From contig NZ_SSBL01000017.1 in NCBI RefSeq assembly GCF_004795105.1, positions 95,734 to 159,733 on the forward strand: a DNA stretch of 64,000 nt, given 5' to 3'. Shown one piece after another: positions 32,122 through 40,186 of this stretch. The stretch's first letter is position 1, and every line of letters starts with the position of its first letter. The translations under genes and the position numbers were made by a program. The DNA is from Streptomyces sp. A0642. Lineage in GTDB: Bacteria; Actinomycetota; Actinomycetes; Streptomycetales; Streptomycetaceae. Under the pieces are notes generated by a model, which worked only from the letters and a program-made list of their open reading frames with translations, did not search any database and had not been told where the DNA came from.

Positions 32122-33395
32122 CCACGGCCCCCCGCCGCCGCAAGGGCGCCCTCAAGGGCGGGCAGTACGACTCCGCCGAGAGCAGGCGGTCCCGTCTCGC
32201 GCCGCAGGACCTGCTGGCCGAGGCGACGGCCGGGATCCTTCAGCGCCCGGCCCGCTCCGTCCTGACCGCGCTGGGGACGGTGCTGGGGGTGGGGGCGTTC
32301 ATCGCCGTTCTCGGCCTCACCGGCACCGCCGCGTCCCAGATCGACACCCGCTTCAACAAGCTCACCGCGACCGAGGTCGGGGTCGAGGACACCGGCGGGA
32401 AGGACGCGGCCCGGGTGCCCCTGTCCTTTCCCCCGGACGCGGACGCGCGCATCGGCGGCCTCAACGGCGTCGAGGCCGTCGGCGTGTACTGGCGGGTCCG
32501 GCTCGGCCGGGAGGACGCCGTCCGGTCGTCCCCGCTCGCGGCGTCCGGCGGTGCCGACGCCCAGACACAGGTGATCGCCGCCTCGCCCGGCGTCATCGCC
32601 GCGGCGAACTCCCGCTTCGGCCAGGGTCGTTCCTTCGACGGCTTCCACGAGACGCACCACCAGCAGGTCGCCGTCCTCGGGAAGGCCGCCGCCGCCCGGC
32701 TGGGCATCACGACCCTGCGCACCCACCCGGCCGTCTTCGTAGGGGACGTGCCGTTCACGGTCATCGGCATCGTCGACGACGTGGACCGCAAGCCCGAACT
32801 GCTGATGTCCGTCATGGTCCCCCGCACCACCGCGGAGCTCGTCTGGGGGCCTCCGACGGACAGCAGGGCCCGGATGCTGATCTCCACCAGGCTCGGCGCG
32901 GCCACCCAGGTCGCCCACGAGGCCGCCGTCGCCCTGCGGCCGGACCACCCCGACTACTTCAACGCCGTACCGCCACCCGACCCCAGGACCCTGCGCACCG
33001 CGGTGAGCGGGGACCTGAACCAGCTGTTCCTCCTTCTCGCCGCCGTCTGCCTGGTGATCGGAGCCGTCGGCATCGCCAACACGACCCTGGTGGCCGTCAT
33101 GGAGCGCACCGGGGAGATCGGCCTCAGACGGGCGCTCGGCGCTCGCGGCCGGCACATCACCGGGCAGTTCCTGACGGAGTCGGCGGCTCTGGGGCTCATC
33201 GGCGGCCTGGTGGGAACGTCCCTCGGCACCGCGACGGTCGTCTCCGTCTCGGCGTTCCGTGAATGGACGCCCGTGGTCGATCCGATGACCCTCGCGGCCG
33301 CACCCGTCCTCGGCCTGGCCACGGGGCTGCTCGCCGGCCTGTACCCGGCGTGGCGCGCCTCCAGGATCACCCCGGCCGAAGCGCTCCGCCGCTGA
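32118..33395 (+). CDS. MacB/FtsX-type ABC permease
   Basis: A 425-residue permease. TM1 is at about 42-65 (SVLTALGTVLGVGAFIAVLGL), the periplasmic MacB_PCD domain spans ~70-290, and three C-terminal TM helices follow (LNQLFLLLAAVCLVIGAVGI; SAALGLIGGLVGTSLG; DPMTLAAAPVLGLATGLLAG). The cytoplasmic loop MERTGEIGLRRALGARGRHI and the end LYPAWRASRITPAEALRR are canonical for the family. With the ATPase and HlyD adaptor it forms a MacAB-like exporter that extracts substrates from the outer face of the membrane. ATG overlaps the ATPase stop. Confidence 0.92.
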   Translation: MTTAPRRRKGALKGGQYDSAESRRSRLAPQDLLAEATAGILQRPARSVLTALGTVLGVGAFIAVLGLTGTAASQIDTRFNKLTATEVGVEDTGGKDAARVPLSFPPDADARIGGLNGVEAVGVYWRVRLGREDAVRSSPLAASGGADAQTQVIAASPGVIAAANSRFGQGRSFDGFHETHHQQVAVLGKAAAARLGITTLRTHPAVFVGDVPFTVIGIVDDVDRKPELLMSVMVPRTTAELVWGPPTDSRARMLISTRLGAATQVAHEAAVALRPDHPDYFNAVPPPDPRTLRTAVSGDLNQLFLLLAAVCLVIGAVGIANTTLVAVMERTGEIGLRRALGARGRHITGQFLTESAALGLIGGLVGTSLGTATVVSVSAFREWTPVVDPMTLAAAPVLGLATGLLAGLYPAWRASRITPAEALRR

Positions 33396-33461
33396 ACGGG
33401 CTCCGGCCCCCTCATCTGTCACCGCATCTCGCGAAGAACCCGACTCCTCGAAAGGACCCCG

Positions 33462-35702
33462 ATGGCCGACGAAATGGTGCAGCGCGCGCAGAGGTTCATC
33501 AACACCACCTATGGCGACGGCGCCGCCCTCGGCATATCCAAGCTGGCCGAGGACGGCAGGACGGGCTGGACCGTCATGTACGCCCTCACCCGTGCCCTGC
33601 AGTACGAGATGGGCCTCTCCGCGCTTTCCAACAACTTCGGCTCCGGCACCATGGCGGCGCTCGCGGAGAAGTACGGCAAGGTGGACGAGACGACGATTCC
33701 CTCGGCCAACTTCTGCCGGATCATCCAGTCCGCCCTGTACTGCAAGGGCTACGACGGCGGCGACATCGACGGCACGTACAACTCCCGCGTCAAGAGCGCC
33801 GTGATCAAGCTGCAGCAGGACATGGGCGTCTCCGCCACCTACCCGGGCAGCTCGCTGTGGCCGAAGGTGATCAAGGGCCTCTTCAACATGGACGCCTACG
33901 TCACCGTCAACAACGGGCAGGAGGTCATCCGGTCCATCCAGCAGTGGCTGAACGGCCGTTACGTGCTGCGCAGCGACTTCTACATCATCCCCTGCGACGG
34001 GCACCACTCCCGCGACGTGGCCAAGTCCCTGCTGTTCGCCATCCAGTACGAGCTGGGCATGGCCGACGGTACGGCGAACGGTGTCTTCGGCCCCGGAACC
34101 CAGGCGGGCCTGAAGAACCACGTCCTGTCGACCGGCAGCTCCGGTGTCTGGGTGCAGCTCTTCACCGCCGGCATGGTGCTCAACGGCCGCCCCGTCTCCT
34201 TCAGCAGCTCGTACACCTCCTCGCTTGCGTCGAGCGTCAGCGCCTTCCAGTCGTTCATGATGCTGGCCGTCAACGGACAGGCGGACTTCCGCACCTGGTC
34301 CTGTCTGCTCGTGTCGTACGGCGACCAGACGCGCCAGGGGGAGGCGTGCGACGGGGTCACGAAGATCACGCCCGCCCGCGCCCAGGCCCTGAAGGCCGCC
34401 GGTTACAAGTACGTGGGCCGGTACCTGTACAACCCGTCCACCACGGATCTGCCGGAGAAGGAGATCCAGCCGGGCGAACTGGCGACGATCGAGGAGTACG
34501 GGCTCCGCTGCTACCCGATCTACCAGACGTGGGCGCGTTCGGTGGACTACTACAGCCCCGAGCAGGGCAAGACCGACTGCATGACCGCCGCGTACAAGGC
34601 GGAGGAGCACGGCTTCAAGCCCGGTTCCCGCATCTACTTCGCCGTCGACTACGACGCGGTCGACGATGAGGTCACCTCGTACATCCTGCCGTACTTCCAC
34701 AGTGTCAGGCAGCAGATGGACGCCCTGGGCAGCCCGTACAAGATCGGGGTCTACGGACCCCGCAACGCCTGCACGCGCATTTCCGACGCGGGGTACGCCG
34801 ACACGAGCTTCGTCTCGGACATGTCGTCCGGCTTCTCGGGCAACCTCGGCTACTCCATGCCGACGAACTGGGCCTTCGACCAGCTCGTCACCAAGGTGGT
34901 CGGCTCGGGCGACGGCAGGATCGAGATCGACAACAACATCGCCTCCGGACGTGACACCGGGCAGGGGAGCTTCTATCCCTCCCCGACGCAGAAGCTGGAC
35001 ATCGGCTTCAGCCTGGACTACTGGGACGCCATGCTGAAGGAGGTGGACGACTACATGGAGTCGATCCACCGCCCCGGCGGGACCGGCTACATCTACACCC
35101 GGCAGGAATGCCTGGAAACGATCATGACGCTGGACGCGGCGATCACCTCGTCGGCACGCAGGTACCGCATGCGCAAGGCACTCATCCAGACCTCGGCCTT
35201 CTGGGAGTTCTGCCACTACAGCCTCAAGGACTACACCGAGGACGCGGGCGTGGTCCTCTACCACACCGGCGTCATCCCGGACTGGGGCAAGGATCTGCCG
35301 GGCGTCAGCCGGCTCGTCGACAGCAGCACCGGCATCGCCAAGGTCTCGGGCCGTACGGCCATCCTGTCGCGGAACAACTCGATCCGGTCCGGCCTCCTGG
35401 AAGGCGCCATCCTCGACTCCACCTCGGACGACGACCGGTGGACGATGTGGCAGAAGTCGAACCAGGACAACGTGTTCAACGTGACCACCGTTCCGCATCT
35501 GCACATCTGGGCGGCCGACGGCAAGGCGGGTGACCACGAGGAGACCCCGCAGCGCCGCCCCGCGCTCGACTACACCGAGACCGAGACCTTCGAGGTGCTG
35601 CGCCGCTACCAGGGGTTCGGCGAACAGGCCGTGGCCGACAACCAGCTGCGGATGCCGCTCTACGCGATCTTCGAGAAGTACAACAGCATCATCCGCGGAT
35701 GA
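33462..35702 (+). CDS. DUF1906 (glycoside-hydrolase-like) protein with peptidoglycan-binding repeats, no signal peptide
   Basis: A 746-residue protein. Residues ~1-290 hold several degenerate PG_binding_1-like units (YALTRALQYEMGLSALSNNF, IIQSALYCKGYDGGDIDGTY, LLFAIQYELGMADGTANG). Residues ~296-510 form a DUF1906 domain of the Rv2525c type, beginning CDGVTKITPARAQALKAAGY with FAVDYDA (D396, D398) in the GH25-like catalytic position. The last ~230 residues (from YIYTRQECLETIMTL) match nothing I know. No N-terminal signal is present, although domain content implies cell-wall action. The layout recalls Bacillus YbfG. It follows the exporter operon after 66 bases. Confidence 0.78.
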   Translation: MADEMVQRAQRFINTTYGDGAALGISKLAEDGRTGWTVMYALTRALQYEMGLSALSNNFGSGTMAALAEKYGKVDETTIPSANFCRIIQSALYCKGYDGGDIDGTYNSRVKSAVIKLQQDMGVSATYPGSSLWPKVIKGLFNMDAYVTVNNGQEVIRSIQQWLNGRYVLRSDFYIIPCDGHHSRDVAKSLLFAIQYELGMADGTANGVFGPGTQAGLKNHVLSTGSSGVWVQLFTAGMVLNGRPVSFSSSYTSSLASSVSAFQSFMMLAVNGQADFRTWSCLLVSYGDQTRQGEACDGVTKITPARAQALKAAGYKYVGRYLYNPSTTDLPEKEIQPGELATIEEYGLRCYPIYQTWARSVDYYSPEQGKTDCMTAAYKAEEHGFKPGSRIYFAVDYDAVDDEVTSYILPYFHSVRQQMDALGSPYKIGVYGPRNACTRISDAGYADTSFVSDMSSGFSGNLGYSMPTNWAFDQLVTKVVGSGDGRIEIDNNIASGRDTGQGSFYPSPTQKLDIGFSLDYWDAMLKEVDDYMESIHRPGGTGYIYTRQECLETIMTLDAAITSSARRYRMRKALIQTSAFWEFCHYSLKDYTEDAGVVLYHTGVIPDWGKDLPGVSRLVDSSTGIAKVSGRTAILSRNNSIRSGLLEGAILDSTSDDDRWTMWQKSNQDNVFNVTTVPHLHIWAADGKAGDHEETPQRRPALDYTETETFEVLRRYQGFGEQAVADNQLRMPLYAIFEKYNSIIRG

Positions 35703-35708
35703 CCGCCG

Positions 35709-36191
35709 ATGGCCATGGCTTCCGATCCCTGGCAGGGGCACGACTTCGCGATCCTGCTCCCCGTCCTCGTCGCCGGCGCTCTGACCGGGCTGGGCATCCT
35801 CGCGTTCCTGTGCTCGCGCCTCACCGCGCGAGCCCGCGGCCGGCGCACCACGCAGGCCGTATGGCGTGACGCGTCCCTGACGGCGACCGGGCTCGCGCTC
35901 GGGCTCTACCTGTGGGGGTGCCTGCACGTCCTCTTCCTGGAGGACCAGGAGCAGGCCGAGCAGTGCGAGCTGCACCGCCCCGAGGGGACGCCCGCGCTGG
36001 TGGGCCGCAGGGGCGACTTCATTCCGCTGCGCCTCGTGTGCGAGGCGTCGGACGGCCACGACTACTCCGTCGTCATTCCCCACTACGTCAATCCATCCAT
36101 CGCCGTCCTGCTGCTGCTCGCACTCGCCTGCGGCACCGTCTCCGTCCTTCTCCACCTCGGGCGGCGCAGGACAACACGGAAGAGAGGCTGA
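35709..36191 (+). CDS. Small membrane protein of the envelope cluster
   Basis: A 160-residue protein with three TM helices (about 15-38 ILLPVLVAGALTGLGILAF; 60-78 ASLTATGLALGLYLWGCL; 130-152 PSIAVLLLLALACGTVSVLL). The loop between the second and third has a cysteine pair (EQCELHRPEG, LVCEASDG) and a charged, probably extracytoplasmic segment. Function unknown. The ATG at 35709 follows the DUF1906 stop by six bases, so they are likely co-transcribed. Confidence 0.72.
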   Translation: MAMASDPWQGHDFAILLPVLVAGALTGLGILAFLCSRLTARARGRRTTQAVWRDASLTATGLALGLYLWGCLHVLFLEDQEQAEQCELHRPEGTPALVGRRGDFIPLRLVCEASDGHDYSVVIPHYVNPSIAVLLLLALACGTVSVLLHLGRRRTTRKRG

Positions 36192-36195
36192 ACCG

Positions 36196-36957
36196 TTGAT
36201 CCCCACCCAGATGACCCGCAGACATGCCCTGGCCGCCGCGGCCGGTGTCACCGGCGCCGTGAGCCTGGCCTCCACCGGCCTGCTCGCCACCCCGGCCGCC
36301 GCCGCCCCGGCCGCCGCCCCGCAGCCCCTGCGCGACGACGCGCTCAGGGCCGCGATCCGCCGGGCCCAGGCCCGCAACCGCCGCCTGCTCACCGGCCGGC
36401 TGTCCGCCAACCGCTGGGAGATGCAGACCGCCGCCGACGGTCACGGTGACATCGCGATCCGGCGGGTGCCCGGCACCGGACTGGACGTCGCCCTGCGCAT
36501 GGGCGAGACCGAGACCGTCCTGGTCCACGTGATCCGCCGCTTCCACTACGAGGTCGATCAGCTGGGCCTGCACGGCGAACCGGACGCCCTGGCCGGCTGG
36601 GTTCCGCCCTCCGCCGTACGCGACAGCAGCCTGCCGGAATCGAACCGCGCGTCCGGCACCGCCGTCGTGATCCGGCCCGGCTCCTACCCGCCGGGCGCCC
36701 GGGGGGCGTTCACGGCGGGGCAGCGGCTGACCCTCGCGGACATCATCGCCGACACCGAGGGCGTCGTCCGCTGGGGCGGCGACGACAAGCGCCCCTACGA
36801 GGGCCTGTTCTACCTGGCCGTACGCCCCGGCGACGCGCGCCTGACACGCGTCGCCGCGAAGATCCGCGCGTGGGACGAGACCCCGGGCGCGGGCGCCGGT
36901 GCGGTGCCGGACGTGACCGCGCTCTCGCGTCGGCGCAGGGCGGCCCGCTTCCGCTGA
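36196..36957 (+). CDS. Tat-exported protein resembling a degenerate M15 metallopeptidase
   Basis: A 253-residue exported protein. The Tat-type signal peptide MTRRHALAAAAGVTGAVSLA is cleaved near AAA-APA. The mature domain follows the M15C D-Ala-D-Ala peptidase pattern: RRFHYEVDQLG, then SNRASGTAVVIRPGSYPPGA and VVRWGGDDKRPYEGLFYLAV. In active M15 enzymes the corresponding sites are SxHxxGxAxD and WGGDW...DPxHF/ESHF. Here H is R, D is V, and the final His/Glu ligands are replaced by YEGLF, so zinc binding is probably lost. TTG at 36196 is chosen because GAGAGG lies eight bases upstream; ATG at 36211 is an alternative. Last gene of the envelope cluster. Confidence 0.6.
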   Translation: MIPTQMTRRHALAAAAGVTGAVSLASTGLLATPAAAAPAAAPQPLRDDALRAAIRRAQARNRRLLTGRLSANRWEMQTAADGHGDIAIRRVPGTGLDVALRMGETETVLVHVIRRFHYEVDQLGLHGEPDALAGWVPPSAVRDSSLPESNRASGTAVVIRPGSYPPGARGAFTAGQRLTLADIIADTEGVVRWGGDDKRPYEGLFYLAVRPGDARLTRVAAKIRAWDETPGAGAGAVPDVTALSRRRRAARFR

Positions 36958-36984
36958 GCGGGCGGCGTCCGCAGGCCGGGCGTT

Positions 36985-37014
36985 CGTTGCCGCCAGGGTT
37001 TCCCGGCGGCAACG
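36985..37014 (+). terminator. Hairpin after the envelope cluster
   Basis: CGTTGCCGCC (36985-36994) pairs with GGCGGCAACG (37005-37014), with GGG/CCC in the inner stem and a TTT loop. It is the first of two tandem hairpins. Confidence 0.65.
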
Positions 37015-37034
37015 AGCGCGTGGCTCGGGCGATA

Positions 37035-37081
37035 CGCCTCACCGCCCCGGCCTCCTCCGCGGAGGCCGGGGCGGTGAGGCG
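37035..37081. terminator. Bidirectional 21-bp perfect hairpin
   Basis: 37035-37055 is the exact reverse complement of 37061-37081, with the five-base loop TCCGC. It separates the plus-strand cluster from the convergent membrane-protein gene (stop at 37088) and should terminate both. Confidence 0.8.
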
Positions 37082-37087
37082 TGCGCT

Positions 37088-37480
37088 TCAGGGGCGCCGC
37101 ACCAGCGCGACCAGGCTCAGCCCGAACATCAGGACGCCCAGCGGGAGATGGACCGACGGCACGTGGGCGATGCCGAGGACGACCTGGACCGAGGCGAGGA
37201 CCAGGAAGCCGGACGCGTACCCGATGGGGCGGGGCGAGCCGCCGCCCGGCTTCCAGGCGAGGATCGCCGCGAGGACGTACAGCATCGAGGCCCCGTACAT
37301 CACGCGGGCGCCGGCGCTGTGCAGCGTCTCCCCGTAGGACGAGGTCAGCAGCAGTCCGGCGGAGACGGCCTGCAGGAAGATGGTCAGGGTCTGCAGACCG
37401 ACCGCGATCTGCACGAACGAGAAGCGGTGCCGTGGAGTCGCCCGGCTCGCGCGGGCTGTCTCGGTTGCCTGGGTCGCCAT
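37088..37480 (-). CDS. Four-helix membrane protein divergent from ECF41 sigma gene
   Basis: A 130-residue membrane protein with four predicted TM helices (VQIAVGLQTLTIFLQAVSAG, MYGASMLYVLAAILAW, GYASGFLVLASVQVVLGI, LPLGVLMFGLSLVALV) and a positively charged N-terminus. No motif is recognised. ECF41 sigma genes usually sit beside a carboxymuconolactone-decarboxylase, oxidoreductase or epimerase gene. Here the divergent neighbour is this membrane protein, so it may be a non-standard target, which is inference only. Confidence 0.7.
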   Translation of the reverse strand: MATQATETARASRATPRHRFSFVQIAVGLQTLTIFLQAVSAGLLLTSSYGETLHSAGARVMYGASMLYVLAAILAWKPGGGSPRPIGYASGFLVLASVQVVLGIAHVPSVHLPLGVLMFGLSLVALVRRP

Positions 37481-37581
37481 GCCTCGGTCCCCTTTTCCCG
37501 CCCGGGGGCGGTAGATCGATAAGGTTCTTACCAGCCCGACGACGCGGGCCCGCGAAAGGTAAGGCGAGGGGCGGTCGGAGC

Positions 37582-38499
37582 ATGGGGGCAGCGGGGACGC
37601 CGGGGACGAGCACCGACGGAATAGCCGCCGAGCGACGGCAACTGCTCAATGTCGCCTATAGGTTGCTCGGGTCACTGGCGGAGGCGGAGGACGCCGTGCA
37701 GGAGGCGTACGCGCGCTGGTACGCGCTGCCGCCCGCCCGGCGGGACGAGATCGTAGCCCCCGGCGCCTGGCTGTCGACGGTCACCGGCCGCATCTGCCTG
37801 GACGTGCTCGGCTCGGCTCGGTCCCGGCGGGAACGGTACGTCGGCGCGTGGCTGCCCGAGCCGTTGCCCGACCGCACCGAGTGGGACCGCGGCCGGCGCG
37901 CCGACCACACCGACCCCGCCGACCAGATGGTCCTGGACGAATCGGTGACCATGGCCTTCCTCGTCGTACTCGAGTCGATGACGCCCGCCGAGCGGGTGGC
38001 GTTCGTCCTGCACGACGTGTTCCGGTACCCCTTCGCGGAGATCGCCGCAGTCCTCGGCCGGACCTCCGCCGCCTGCAAGCAGCTCGCGGCCTCCGCCCGG
38101 CGGCGCGTGCGCCTGGCCGAGGCCCCGGTGGCGGCGGCCGGGCAGGCGCAGGCGGTGCGGCACGTCAAGGAGGCGTGGGAGACCAGGAACATCGCGGCCC
38201 TCGTCGACCTCCTGGACCCGGCCGCCGTGATGACGGCCGACGGCGGCGGCCTGGCCGGCGCCGCGCTGCGGCCGATCGAGGGCGGTGCGCTCATCGCCCA
38301 GTACATGGTCGCCCTCGCGGACAAGGCCCCGGGGCTCGAACTGCTGGAGCGGTCGGTCAACGGTCTGCCCGGTCTGGTGGCCCAGCGGGACGGGGTCGTG
38401 ATGACCGTGGCCTCGTTCGAGGTCGTGGACGGTCGCGTGACCCGGATCTGGGTGGTCCGCAACCCGGAGAAGCTGAGGCCCTGGGCGCGGGAGGCGTAG
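37582..38499 (+). CDS. ECF41-type RNA polymerase sigma factor (SigJ-like)
   Basis: A 305-residue ECF sigma factor: sigma2 region RQLLNVAYRLLGSLAEAEDAV, sigma4 region VFRYPFAEIAAVLGRTSAAC, and an NTF2/SnoaL-like C-terminal extension of about 110 residues. The group-ECF41 marks are all present: WLPEP at 90-94, DGGG at 220-223, NPEKL at 294-298. In ECF41 the extension acts as an internal regulator in place of an anti-sigma factor. ATG at 37582 with weak ribosome site. A strong hairpin closes it. The stimulus is unknown. Confidence 0.9.
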   Translation: MGAAGTPGTSTDGIAAERRQLLNVAYRLLGSLAEAEDAVQEAYARWYALPPARRDEIVAPGAWLSTVTGRICLDVLGSARSRRERYVGAWLPEPLPDRTEWDRGRRADHTDPADQMVLDESVTMAFLVVLESMTPAERVAFVLHDVFRYPFAEIAAVLGRTSAACKQLAASARRRVRLAEAPVAAAGQAQAVRHVKEAWETRNIAALVDLLDPAAVMTADGGGLAGAALRPIEGGALIAQYMVALADKAPGLELLERSVNGLPGLVAQRDGVVMTVASFEVVDGRVTRIWVVRNPEKLRPWAREA

Positions 38500-38506
38500 G
38501 AGTGGC

Positions 38507-38547
38507 GCCGGGGTCCGCCGGGCGTATTCCGCCCGTCGGACCCCGGC
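38507..38547. terminator. Bidirectional hairpin between sigma and DUF1062 genes
   Basis: GCCGGGGTCCG (38507) pairs with CGGACCCCGGC (38537-38547) and CGGGCG with CGCCCG inside, one mismatch between. Placed between two convergent genes. Confidence 0.8.
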
Positions 38548-38558
38548 CCCGGAACGTG

Positions 38559-39110
38559 TCAGCGCTTGAGCAGGAACGTGAAGTCGCCGCTCAGCCTGCC
38601 GCTCAACCGGACCGTCGACACGAGCTTCCCCGCAGCGTCCAGTCTCTCGACCTCGCCCCGTGAGAGCCCGCAGCCCTCCGCGATCAGGCGTGCCGGCCGG
38701 ACGGGTATCCGGGCCGCGAAACGGACCGAGACGTCGAGCACCTCATGCTCCGGGCGAGCCGGTCCGCCGCTGGTGTCGAGACGCCAGGCGTTGTTCCAGT
38801 CGAGGGCGATGCGGTTGCGGCGCCGCACGACCGGATCCTGAAGAACCTCGGCCGCCAGGCCGGGGTCGTTGTGATGGAACAGGTCCAGCACCTCGGGCCG
38901 CACGGACCGCACATGCGCCCGCTCCAGGACGGTGAGCTTCGTCGTCTCCCCGCAGGCGGCACAGAGAGCGAGCAGCCATACGTCGAGGAGCTTGTGGTTC
39001 GCGTTGACGCGGAATCGGCCGTCGGCCCGGAAGCGCTCGGACGAGCACGCGTGACAACGACGGACGACGAGAGGAAGGCAGGTGGGAGCAACCACCCAGG
39101 TGGTGAGCAC
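38559..39110 (-). CDS. DUF1062 domain protein
   Basis: A 183-residue DUF1062 protein. The first half has a zinc-ribbon-like pair of CxxC motifs (RCHACSSE and LCAACGETTK) around RFRVNANHKLLDVWLL; the second half (CGLSRGEVERLDAAGKL, SGDFTFLLKR) is the conserved family end. Function is unknown; zinc binding is inferred. GTG at 39110 starts VLTTWVVAPTCLP. It is convergent with the sigma gene. The 235 bases upstream (39111-39345) show no supported feature. Confidence 0.85.
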   Translation of the reverse strand: MLTTWVVAPTCLPLVVRRCHACSSERFRADGRFRVNANHKLLDVWLLALCAACGETTKLTVLERAHVRSVRPEVLDLFHHNDPGLAAEVLQDPVVRRRNRIALDWNNAWRLDTSGGPARPEHEVLDVSVRFAARIPVRPARLIAEGCGLSRGEVERLDAAGKLVSTVRLSGRLSGDFTFLLKR

Positions 39111-39345
39111 AGAAGTACACCGGTTTCGGTGAGAAGACCGCAGCAGGAAGGAGCGCGGCGCGCAGGCGCGACGCGCGACGATTCAGCGCTTGGGAGGTCT
39201 CACAGGGTGTACAACGGTGTGTCCTTGCCTGGACGACGTGGTTCGGCAGCACGGTAGCGGTGGGGGGCGGAGCCGCTCCACCGGTTTTTCCGGAGCCGTG
39301 AACCCCGTTCCGCCGTAGGGGCGTTCGCCGGATGAGGCGGGTGGC

Positions 39346-39924
39346 TCAGGCGTGCAGGGTGGGCCGGTAGGTGAGTTCCTGGATGCGGCCGTCGAGCGTC
39401 CGGTGGCCGATCAGCTCCAGATCGAAATCGGCCGCGCCCTTGAAGACCGGGGCCAGCCCCGTCCTCCCGGTGATCACCGGGAACAGGGTCACCTGGACGC
39501 GGTCCACCAGACCGGCCGCCATCAGCGCCCGGTTCATCGCCAGGCTGCCGTGCGAGCGCAGCGGGACGTCGGACTCCTTCTTCAGCCGGGCGACGACATC
39601 GACGGCATCGCCGTCGGCGAGGGTCGCGTCCGGCCAGTCGAGGGGGCCTTCGAGCGTGGTCGACACCACGGTGGCCGGCAGGCTCCTCATCCGTGTCACC
39701 CAGGGGTCGCGCACGTCGGACTCCTCGGTGCTGTCGGCCAGCATCTGCGCGAACAGCTGGTACGTGTGCGCCCCGAAGACCATCCGCTGCTCCTCCTCGT
39801 ACAGGCCGAGGCGGTGGTCGAGGAGCTCGGGGCCCTGCTTGCCCCAGTACCCGGTCCAGTCACCGCCTGCGCCGCCGAAGCCGTCGAGGCTGGAGAAGAC
39901 GTCGAACGTGTAGGTGGCGGTCAT
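39346..39924 (-). CDS. Dihydrofolate reductase family protein (RibD C-domain type)
   Basis: A 192-residue protein of the DHFR/RibD-C superfamily. TFDVFSSLDGFGGAGGDWTGYWG is the first strand and substrate region; RMVFGAHTYQLFAQ and LRSHGSLAMNRALMAAGLVD carry the NADPH-binding loop (GS) and helix. Stand-alone members reduce unidentified pterin/flavin-like or other substrates. It is not a canonical folA. ATG at 39924. No operon partner; the 262-base gap to 40187 holds nothing I can support. Confidence 0.85.
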   Translation of the reverse strand: MTATYTFDVFSSLDGFGGAGGDWTGYWGKQGPELLDHRLGLYEEEQRMVFGAHTYQLFAQMLADSTEESDVRDPWVTRMRSLPATVVSTTLEGPLDWPDATLADGDAVDVVARLKKESDVPLRSHGSLAMNRALMAAGLVDRVQVTLFPVITGRTGLAPVFKGAADFDLELIGHRTLDGRIQELTYRPTLHA

Positions 39925-40186
39925 GATGCTCTCCTCGGTTCCGGTGGCTCGCGTTCTGTGAATAAAGACTGGCGGCCCCGGCGAAACTCATCGCCCTCGT
40001 GACCCGGCCGTCCCCCCCCGCTTTCGAGAGGGTCACGCTCCTCCCTCGTGAGACCTCGCCCTGGTGCGGTGCCGAAGACGGTCGCCCAGGGCGCCCGCGA
40101 AGACGGCGTCGAGTGGTTCGCCCATCGGTGTCAGGCGGTGGCAGCAGGCGCCGGCAGCGGGAGCGGGTCACCCGGCTCGCGCCCCC

